Of a stretch of DNA of 64,000 nucleotides, positions 55,901 through 64,000 are shown in pieces. The notes under the pieces are model-generated. The model was not told the DNA's origin and ran no database searches. It saw nothing but the letters and a program-made list of their open reading frames with translations. A program made the position numbers and the translations under genes. The stretch covers positions 27,957 through 91,956 of the forward strand of contig QNGE01002674.1 in the NCBI GenBank assembly GCA_008508345.1, written 5' to 3'. Numbering within the stretch: position 1 is the stretch's first letter; each line of letters begins with the position of its first letter. This DNA is from Paragonimus westermani. Lineage: Eukaryota > Platyhelminthes > Trematoda > Plagiorchiida > Troglotrematidae.

Positions 55901-56390
55901 GCCGTGTTTGCTCCACTGTTTTTCCTGGGTTTGAAATTGACACTTGCTTTCTACGTTAGGAACACGGGACATTAGACAGCTTTTCCTCCCCACTCCTGAC
56001 TCGTGCGTGTGTTCCAGCCCAAGTGCACCAGCTTCGGAATTGCGCTAGGTTTGGTGCACTGGTCGACGTTTATTAAGCATTCGGAGAATACGCGCATCAA
56101 ATGGGTTGTAACGTTGTGTTTCGCAGGTTTCCAAACAATTAGTTGAGAATAACACGATGTTGTTATTCTCGATTCATTTGTATACAAATATCCATGGTTG
56201 ATTGAAACCACTCATAAGAATGACATCCACAGAATAGATATGAAGACGAAATTTTCATCTAATAATGTGTAAACTCATTAGCGGGGCTGTGGAACCTGTG
56301 TGACTCACAGGCGAAAGTGGCCGCCCTCACATATGTCGCGACTATATCTCGAGTTACATTCAAGCTCGATCTTGGACACTTCATTCTGTG
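52965..56390. other. no recognisable gene
   Basis: One frame (about 54030-54253, + strand: VDNEIFEVISWFLPTHADTV, then FVDNLRCSVCAGQPDIL) is open and ends next to a G/GTATGT donor-like site. I know no family for it and do not call it an exon. Nothing else is supportable. Confidence 0.3.
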
Positions 56391-56394
56391 TTTT

Positions 56395-56760
56395 GGATGA
56401 GACCCAACTGTGAGAAGTCAGGGTTCTGGCTAGATTCGACCCAGCGACTACTTATTGGTAATATAATTTTTACGCTCAACAGTGGTGTTGTAGGTTCCAG
56501 CGTGAACTGTTTGTGAAATTCTGCCGGGGCAGTCGATCCTCTGGATCATTTGATGGATTCCATGAGACAGTGGGACAGGTGGGTAACAGAGTCCAATTGT
56601 GAAATTTCCGAACTCCTGACGTGGCTTCGTAGCTCAGCTGGTGGAGCACTTGCCGCGTTGAGGCATGCTGTTTCTGTCGCTGGTTCGGATCCAGCTGAAG
56701 TCCTTAATTTTCACAGTTGAGTCTCATCTAAAATCTATAATCTGCCAAACCACTTATCAG
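56395..56760 (+). repeat. tRNA-like repeat (family C), copy 2, with inverted partial copy
   Basis: The tRNA-like core at 56623-56702 is 80 nt, the same length as at 4479-4558. Its T-arm is fully paired (GCTGG-TTCGGAT-CCAGC). Flanks ACAGTGGGACAGGTGG and TTTTCACAGTTGAGTCTCATCT are shared with copy 1. At 56395-56450 the tail and T-arm appear again in reverse complement, making an imperfect inverted repeat. Confidence 0.65.
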
Positions 56761-56764
56761 TAAC

Positions 56765-57415
56765 TTAATTCTGTGTTAACCAAACAAACTTCCCATCCCC
56801 CTAAAACAATTTCGTTGCTGTTGTAAGCGATCGGTAATGCATACGTTCAGGTCTAAGTGAGGGAGTTGCCGTAGAGGTCAGATCTTTGGGAATCTTATGG
56901 GCTAACAGCAAACAACTCTGCAGTGACGAGCATCTCGTAAAAGCATAAAACTGGCTAACTGCAGCTCTGCTACACTTCTTACGACTTACAAACTACCGTT
57001 GGCACTACTCACCATTCTCATCGATCGGCCGTGCCACTCATCCTTCTCATCCTAGCGAAGACGATATGGAGGGGAGAATAGATGTACCTTAAGTCACAAA
57101 GTAGGTTTGGTCGTGCTAGATTTCTCTGCTGCCGGACCGGCGCTGCCCAGGCTATGAAAGTTTTCGGCTTCTGTCCCTCTCGATAGCGACTGCTATCTTG
57201 CACACCACATTTATGTCACAAGCTTGTGATGACACTGATAAAGTCCACGAAAACCAGATTCGATGTTGTGGATTGTCAATTCCCACGCATCAACTTCATT
57301 TGAAAATCTGTCGAACTCATCTGGGACCAGGTTGTGCAAAGGGACAGGCACAATCCGGCCACAGAATCGCGATCCCCTTCAATTCACACATAAACACACA
57401 CGGTTCGCGGGATCC
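56765..57415. other. no recognisable gene
   Basis: Short frames only. Confidence 0.4.
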
Positions 57416-57419
57416 GATT

Positions 57420-57740
57420 CGGGTTAGCCTGTCATAGTGACCGAAACCAAAGGACGCCTGCGCCTAACCATCACCGGTTCCACCCACACACCACATATCC
57501 AGTGTAAACCCGAAGAAATAAGACCGGTAGATGTGCGAATGGGTCTCTGTGTCCAGCCGGCCAATGCTGGTTAGCCAGCTGATTAGCTAGAAGAGAAAGG
57601 AAACTGTTATCTCTCGGAAATTAAATAGCGAGATGCTGCAATGACGAGATCTAAACTAGGAAGAAAGATGTTTGAAGTGTAATACAAGAAGCGTTGCAGT
57701 ATAGGAGTGCAGGTTAGTGCATCCCAAAGAAGATAGGGAT
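57420..57740 (-). mobile_element. gypsy 1-family fragment, minus strand
   Basis: Reverse complement of 3630-3985 (region after integrase). No protein domain is included. Confidence 0.7.
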
Positions 57741-57949
57741 GAAAAGTAAAATCCTCATTGAACTACGAAAAACCAGACAGACCACTCATCATAAAATACA
57801 CCAACAAAGCCGAAGAAAAGAATGAGTAGAGGACCACAGACACTCAAGTTTCAGGAAAGTAGAGCGGATTAATTGTCAACGACCAGGCTGTTGGCCGATG
57901 CATTTATTAACAGAAGTAGAATGGATACACTGATGTGAGCTAGCTGAGC

Positions 57950-58657
57950 CTAACTTACTCGTCGCCTCTTCGCCGACGGGGTATGCTGATGACCCATTAA
58001 CCCCAATCGGCCAACGCATTCGCCGCCGCACACATCGCAACGCCATATAGTCACGTCACCGCGATCTATGGCACCGATGGTTCCCTTGCGTACCGCACGC
58101 TTCCGCTCGCGGTCGTGCAATAATTGCTCGTCGTCCGGATCGTATTCCTCCAGGCCGTCCTGTTCAACGCCAAATCCTGCCAACATCTAAAATCAATGTT
58201 ACGACTTGAGAGACTTACCTGCACTTACATGCTTCTGACCACGGGGCTTTCGCTTACCTGATTTCACTTGTCTGTACAGTAACTGCTTCGGGATACGGTC
58301 ATCGCCCATCTGACGGACGTGACTGAGCCAACGGAGCTGGTTCAGCATCAACATGGCTCCCATCCCGTCCATGCTCACTCGCTGCATTACCTCAGTGTGC
58401 GGAATCATGTCCGACCACCGGATACCCAAGATGCGCCTCAGACATTGCACATGGAAGCGGCTCAGATAGCTCACTTTCCGCTGGTTCAATGTCCACGTCT
58501 CACTGCCGTACAACAGTGTAGACAGTACCATTGAGCAGTAGACACACAGCTTGGTTGCCATCTTCAGGCATTGGTTCATCCAGACACGCCTTTCAAGACG
58601 TCCGAAAGCGGTGCCAGCCTTCACCGCTCGCGCTCTCAACTCGCGGTCCACGGACAA
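57950..58657 (-). pseudogene. RTE-like LINE 2 C-terminal domain
   Basis: VDRELRARAVKAGTAFGRLE, STLLYGSETWTLNQRKVSYL, FHVQCLRRILGIRWSDMIPH, TEVMQRVSMDGMGAMLMLNQ, LRWLSHVRQMGDDRIPKQLL is the standard tail of such ORF2 proteins. The last frame (58186-57950) has WRCDVCGGECVGRLGLMGHQ, a C-X2-C...H finger that may bind nucleic acid. Confidence 0.75.
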
Positions 58658-59924
58658 ATCTGTCGACTAGTTGATACCCAGGTAGTAGAAATCCCCACAG
58701 CTATTCTCAATGTCTCCAGCGATACGAATTTGTGGTGGAGGTACACAATTAGCAACTCCACCAGAAGGCTGAAAAAACGAAAACGTCTTACCTGTGTTGA
58801 TGTCCAATCCGAACTTCGATGCTGCCGACGCAAAGGCTGTAGCCAGTCGTTGCAGTTCTTCTTCACTGTGTGCCAGAAATGCGCTATCATCTGCGCATCG
58901 TTGACGAATGTAACCGGGTTGGGGCGCCGAAACGTCGGGTATTTAACAGGCGTCCGTCCATCCGGTACTCAACTTCAATGCCATCCTCTCCACAGTCCTG
59001 AAAAGCAACTGTTACCATGGCAGTCAGTTATAAGCTAAATAGGGCTGGGGCTATAACACAACCCTGCTTCACGCCAGTGACGATGTCGAAATCATCAGAG
59101 GTCGATCCACACGATTGCAGCTTCGCTTTCATGCCCGCACGCAACACTCTAACCATAATGACGAACTTACCTGGACATCCAAACTTACCAAGCACCGTCC
59201 ACAGCGCCTCGCGGCTCACGGAATCGAACGCCTTGGTGAATTCCACGAACAGGGCATACAGGGACTGATTCCGTTACGGCACTTCTCCTGAAGCTGTCGA
59301 GCAGCAAACACCAGGTCGATCATACTCCGACTCACCCGGAATTCACACTGCTCCTCGGGAACATTCTCCTCCAAAACGGTCGCATTCAAGCGGTTCAGGA
59401 GGATTCCGGCAAGTACCTTGCCTGCACAGCTCAAAAGGCTGATAACTCGGTAGCTGTCGGTGCATTGCTTGCTACCCTTCCCTTTTAACAAGGGCGTCCT
59501 TGAAATTTCGCAGCATCGCCTCGTGCTCCCAAATAGAGTGAACTAACAGAAGCAGAGCGCGTTCTAACACCGGCTCGCCATTTTTCAGGATCTAACCTGG
59601 CGGCCTATCCTAGCCTGCAGCATTCCCGTTGCGCAGTTGACCAATCGCCCTCTGCAACTCAAGCAAATCTGGGGCGAGAGCAAGTGAAGATTTGACGTCC
59701 TGTTGCGGCAAGCTGTTCACAGTCATCCAATCAATTGTGGCAGGGCGGTTTTGCAGGCTGCCGAAGTGTTTGCGCCATATTCTCATGATGCCCTCCGGCT
59801 GGGTGCAAGAATAGCTGGTGTCCACGTCTACCAGTGCTTCAGTAGACTGGATAGATGGACCGAAGATCGCTTTAAACGAATCGTACAACTCCTTTTGTTG
59901 CCGACGATCTGCGAATCCCTGCAT
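58640..59924 (-). pseudogene. RTE-like LINE 2 reverse transcriptase
   Basis: QLRNGNAAG ends the pre-RT box. LLKGKGSKQCTDSYRVISLL, SCAGKVLAGILLNRL, PEEQCEFRVSRSMID (EQxGFRxxRS-type) and EFTKAFDSVSREALWTVLGK, with the AFD box, lead to VTGVKQGCVIAPALFSL (VKQGCxxxPxLF). About 58900 in another frame reads RCADDSAFLAHSEEELQ: the YADD active site as CADD, both Asp kept. Stops and frameshifts separate the boxes. Confidence 0.8.
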
Positions 59925-60525
59925 GCGCTCGACCTGTTTCCTCCACCAGTTGTCCTTAATCCCGCGAAAACGCTCGGCCAGTTGAGGCGGATACGCCGGA
60001 ATCTAACTTTCTTCGCTCCATTGGCCGGGTCCATTGTTTTCCTCCAACCAATTCGCGCGTTTCTTGCACTCCATTTCGGTCGTCTCAGTGACTGCTGCCG
60101 TAATCCGTTTCTTGAGTTTTTGCCACGTACCCTCGGGGGTAGTGCATACAGGAGCGTTTTGCAGACGAGCGACGACAGCACGTTGAAAGGCAGTCTTCGT
60201 CTGCCAGTTCTCCTGCCGTCTGACATCCAACTTCTGCCGTTGTCCAGAAGATCTACAATAAACAATTTGGTCCTGACCAGCATATGATCCGTGCTACATT
60301 CAGCGCCGCGCATCACCTGCGTGATGCACACCTCACGAATGTCGCGCTGCCGCCCAACCACGTAGTCAAGCAAACAATGGTGACCGTTATGATGCCGCTC
60401 GCATCCAGCTGGAATCGGGTGTTCGTGATAGCCAGCTCGTAAGTGGCACACAGGTGCAGCAGACGATCACCGTTCTCGTTGACTGAACCAATGCCGTAGG
60501 GTCCGAGGACTCCCGACCAAGCTAC

Positions 60526-61147
60526 CTAGTCGCGCCCAACTCGAGCGTTCAAATCGCCCAGAACAAACAGTCGGTCACTCACCGGCGCCGACCGGATTGT
60601 GGCAGACAGCTGATCATAGGACTGGTCCTTTGTATCATCAGCGTGACACATAGTTGGACCATAAACACTAATAAATGTAGCACATTTATCTCGACCGAGT
60701 CGCAAGCGGATCGATAGCATTCGAGGGCTGATGCTATGCGGTTCGCCTATCATCAAAGCATTGATGCGATCAGCGACTGCAAAACAGACACCATGCTCCT
60801 GAACACTGTCTGCCGGGTAACCTATCCAGTAGGTGTACCCAGCACCTGCTTCCAGCAATTTGGTCTGCAAGCCTTGTCTCACCCAAGGCTGCTACGTCGA
60901 TTCCATATTGACGCAGTTCCATCGCGATCAGGGCGGTGCGCCGTTCCGGTCGTTTTGTGGCGCTAGATCGATTCAGCAGCGTGCGTACGTTCCATGTCCC
61001 AATGGTAAGCGTCTTGCGTCCCCGGGCCTGTCTCAAGTTGGTCTTCGAGGCACAGAAACCTGATTGGGCAATATCTGCTCGTGGGTTCGTGGTCGAGGGG
61101 AAGTATGAGGGTAAGTGTCTGGCAGTAGCATATTTTCGCCTATCCAC
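60526..61147 (-). pseudogene. RTE-like LINE 2 endonuclease
   Basis: TLTIGTWNVRTLL opens the APE fold (Asn ligand). GIDVAALGETRLAD carries the metal-binding Glu. After a frameshift come GVCFAVADRINALM, RLRLGRDKCATFISVYGPTM (the VYGPT box) and RLFVLGDLNARVGRD with the catalytic Asp and Asn (GDLNA). Most active-site residues survive; the frameshift near 60800 does not allow a full product. Confidence 0.8.
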
Positions 61148-61319
61148 CCTGTCGTGCAGCAGATAGAGCGACCCGGTTTATCCTGCGCGACGGCCGGTGC
61201 AGTATGATATTTGCAGAATGATATGTGCAGAAGAGCGATTAGGGCCCTCAACCAAAGCCTTTGGCTAAAAAGCCTAAACCGCAAGGCAGCAGGTGACTCA
61301 CACACACCCAAGCAGACGC

Positions 61320-63585
61320 GACAGCATCAACCACCTAGGAGAGGATCGACAGCCATATCAGAAGAGATCCAGCAAACACCCACAGGAACAATACTACTAT
61401 AAAATCGATCGTAGCAGACACACACACAGTAAATCCGGGCAAAAACAAGCATCTTGCCCAACGAAGCCACAACACACGGTCGCCACACACAACTAACGCA
61501 TCTGCCTTTTGTCTGGCTGCTCCCCTTTGGCCAATCTGACAAGGTTGAACCTGCAAGTACCGAAGTCTCAGTCAGCGCAGCCGGCCGGGTCGAAACAGCA
61601 CACAAGCGCGACCACCACGCCAAGGTAGCAGGAAAGGTCAAAGGGGCGGTACGCACACACACTATACTGGGTATGCTGTGCTTTCGCGAGTTTATTGTCA
61701 TCACGCCTATCAGACTATTCTTGTCAGCCTATCCCAACTCGGGAAGGCGGATAGTCTCTCGACTAACGTTCCTGGACAGTGGATCAGCCAGCAGGGCAGA
61801 CGGAGGCTGTGGACGTCGGGAGTTGACACATGTATGCCCTTTTAATGGAAACGTTTGTGCAAGCACTTGGATCATGAAACTGACGATCAATAACAACACT
61901 ACTGTTCGGGTGAGAGTTGTTCCTGTCAACATCCACTGCCTTTCCAAACATCTCAGAGCATTTCCACTGAAAATTCTATGGAAACTAGTTGTCGGAAAGA
62001 GAACAGACTGATAGATTAAACAAATTATCATGCCGAGGAGAGCCCCACTACTTTCGATGCTAACAATCTTAAAGATGAACAGGAGAAAACATGTCAGCAA
62101 CCGCTGCCTGTTTAACCCCCAGGAAGTTATCTGAGAGAAACCACGGCAAAAATAACGCAGGGACTGACCGACCACATCGGTGTGCACACTTCCGATCCAC
62201 TCTGTATCTCTTCAAGAAAAAATCTACAAATAGCACCAGGAACATGTTTGTTCACTGGCCGAATACAGACGCAGTCATCCAGACGTCCTGCGATTGCTTG
62301 TAAGGGCACGGTAGCTGCTTCATGTCTTTTTTACGGAAACACCGCAAAAACTTGTAATACTCAATACTTAAGAGCTGTTTTTCCATACCAATACTGCTGC
62401 GAAGCTACAGCAACATTATTTCCTGGGTTGTTTGCTGATCTAGACTGGGGCGTGCTCGATATGTTCAATACCGTCTCCGGTATATCGTGATAATGCAAAA
62501 CGGTTTCGTCAGCATTGACTTCTTATTTATCTGCATATTCACGCTCTAGTTTGGGAAGCTGTAACCACTAAGTATTTATTACCTCCCTCTTGCAAGCCTT
62601 TACTTCACTCTGAAGCCCATTGAAATATACCTAGAACTTAGCAAAACATAATTACCGTGTATGGACTTAGAGAATATCCGCCTCTCCTTGATGTGAACCT
62701 ACCATTCTACACCTTAAACCTTTTAACTTGCAGCAAGCCTGCAAAATGGCCTGCTTTATGGCATTTTACTGTCTTCTGCAATAATAGGCTCGCCAAGTTC
62801 TTTCCACATGTATGTGAACCATTGGCGTATGACATCGTTGATCTACTTTATGGTGGTTACACTGTTATACTGTTTTCTACCCACTTAATTCTCCACGCGT
62901 AGTTACGTTGTGCACAGTGTCATGAGACCTACCAGGCAATTCGACTACATAGATCTGTGTAGCCTATGGTTCCGAAAGTCTTTCAACATTGTTTGTCTTG
63001 TCATGGATTGACACTCGCTTTCCCATGATTAGAAGCTTTGGTTCCCACTGTCAGGTAGCCTGAATGTGTGGTTAACTTGTCAGGCCCAGTCCCAGAGCCA
63101 TGTTTCAATCGTATACCGAGTAAACAACCGATTACCATGAGCAATCGACATTGGTGGTGTCAACGTCAGTTCATTGAACTGGACGCATACTTTAAAGCCA
63201 TAGACTAGCTGTTACTTATCATAACGTTCCGATATGTTGACCCTGTACGTGTGTCCTAGGCAAACGTTGGAACATTTCACAATATGCTACTTTTTAAGCT
63301 GTCATACAATAGACCTGCTGAATGCTGATAAGTGCATAGGATTGGCTTGATGCTGATAAAATGTCGGACTATCTTGAGTGGCACAACATTTTCTTAAGTC
63401 GAGTGTACCTGTTTGTGAGTTTCAAGCGCGTTCTTTCGTACAGTCTTTAGATGAGCATAGAGTTGGGCAATTATGCTGATGATTTAATCTAGTCATTTGT
63501 CACGCCGAACTCGTCTCATCAATAGTAAGGTGGACTGGCGCAAAGTACGATGAGGACAGATGATGACCTTGAATACGGAAATGAA
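61320..63585. other. no recognisable gene
   Basis: 61200-61650 is AC-rich (CACACACA runs) and may be LINE 2 leader. The rest holds short frames only. Confidence 0.35.
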
Positions 63586-63589
63586 GTCA

Positions 63590-63961
63590 CTCCCCAATGG
63601 GTTAGCCACTGTAGATTGGGTCCGTCTACCGATCCGGGGTCCTCACCACTCACTAAATAGGCGAACAGAGACCATAGATGTGGCGGCGTGAATTTTGTTG
63701 GCTAGCTGATTTGCCTATGAAGTGAGTGTAATCTGTGACGCGTGGTAGTGAAAGCCCCGTGAAGGCCATCTTTCTGATCACGTCTTACTTTCATTTATAG
63801 CTCGATTGTTTGTTTGCAGGTGCTGAAATGTTTGAGATTAGACAAATGTACGTTGGTTCTATTCTTTCCCTTCGTTTGGTTTCTCAATCACAAACTGGTC
63901 TTCCCTCTATGGTTTTATGACAGTTTAGCACCTGTATGCGCCCCTGATATATATGGCTGTC

Positions 63962-63997
<36 letters not shown>

Positions 63998-63998
63998 C
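63590..63998 (+). repeat. RTE-like LINE 3' end with (GAT)n tail
   Basis: CCCCAATGGGTTAGCCACTG matches the C-terminal region of LINE-A near 19970 (CACCAATGGGTTGTCTGCTG). GGCGGCGTGAATTTTGTTG and the 3' UTR follow. It ends in a run of about 11 GAT units (63964-63998). Confidence 0.7.
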
Positions 63999-64000
63999 AT

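Larger units (their letters stand above)
57950..61310 (-). mobile_element. RTE-like LINE 2, minus strand, nearly complete
   Basis: APE endonuclease (61147-60526), linker (60451-59828), RT (59924-58640) and C-terminal domain with a zinc-finger-like end (58657-57950), all on the minus strand. Frame changes are frequent, but every domain is legible. It differs from LINE-A/B in sequence. The 5' leader probably extends to about 61310 or beyond. It is GC-richer than its surroundings, which may mean a more recent arrival. Confidence 0.8.

Noticed and set aside
56395..56450. GATGAGACCCAACTG...GAGAAGTC resembling a hammerhead core
   Set aside because: It is the reverse complement of the repeat C tail. 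In the tRNA orientation no CTGANGA/GAAA pair with closing stems exists, and likeness to SINE B (GATGAGACCCAACT) is limited to 14 bases.
61454..62011. + strand frame of 185 codons
   Set aside because: Lies in and beyond the antisense leader of LINE 2, low-complexity AC-rich start, no domain or splice support.
48488..64000. Remaining SLC25A11 exons
   Set aside because: I looked for the later helices and second and third carrier signatures in all frames and found none, so none are reported.

Overview
The window is eukaryotic and almost certainly from a parasitic flatworm (Platyhelminthes, cestode or trematode; I cannot choose between them). The evidence is a dense, decayed mix of Ty3/gypsy elements, RTE-like and CR1/Jockey-like LINEs, Penelope-like elements (PLEs) with GIY-YIG endonucleases and hammerhead ribozymes, tRNA-like SINEs, and host exons with short coding blocks and long introns. 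Nothing resembles bacterial organisation: no operons, ribosome binding sites or CRISPR.

Host genes are sparse. Two exons on the + strand (29811-29947 and 48426-48487) fit the N-terminus of a mitochondrial 2-oxoglutarate/malate carrier (SLC25A11 family). They are joined by an intron of about 18.5 kb, and the junction restores the family's first carrier signature. Inside that intron, on the same strand, are two small exons (43831-43954 and 44024-44131) that I read as a CENP-X/MHF2-like histone-fold protein. A minus-strand exon near 28.0-28.2 kb encodes a RanBP2-type zinc finger.

Layout: 0-4.8 kb, gypsy element 1 (+) with both LTR remnants and a tRNA-like repeat. 6.0-7.5 kb, CR1/Jockey-like LINE. 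7.5-15.8 kb, mostly unannotatable, with a 64-bp near-perfect palindrome at 9.1 kb. 15.9-20.4 kb, RTE-like LINE-A (+) split by PLE-2. 20.7-22.9 kb, SINEs and PLE-1 with inverted pseudo-LTRs. 23.1-24.9 kb, a nested pile of repeats including a SINE with a complete type I hammerhead. 25.5-27.2 kb, PLE-3 folded into a 725-bp-armed inverted repeat. 28-30 kb, host exons. 30-48 kb, the giant carrier intron, holding an LTR-like tandem repeat, gypsy 2 (+, 35.4-39.2 kb), gypsy 3 (-, 40.1-43.1 kb), the CENP-X-like exons and RTE-like LINE-B (-). 51.7-52.3 kb, PLE-4 with a hammerhead, then a 476-N assembly gap. 57.4-61.2 kb, a gypsy fragment and a second RTE-like LINE (-). 63.6-64.0 kb, a LINE 3' end with a (GAT)n tail.

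The most striking signal is the number of hammerhead ribozyme folds. They occur in two different tRNA-headed SINE families and in PLE flanks, on both strands. Several have the full catalytic core and an intact stem I.
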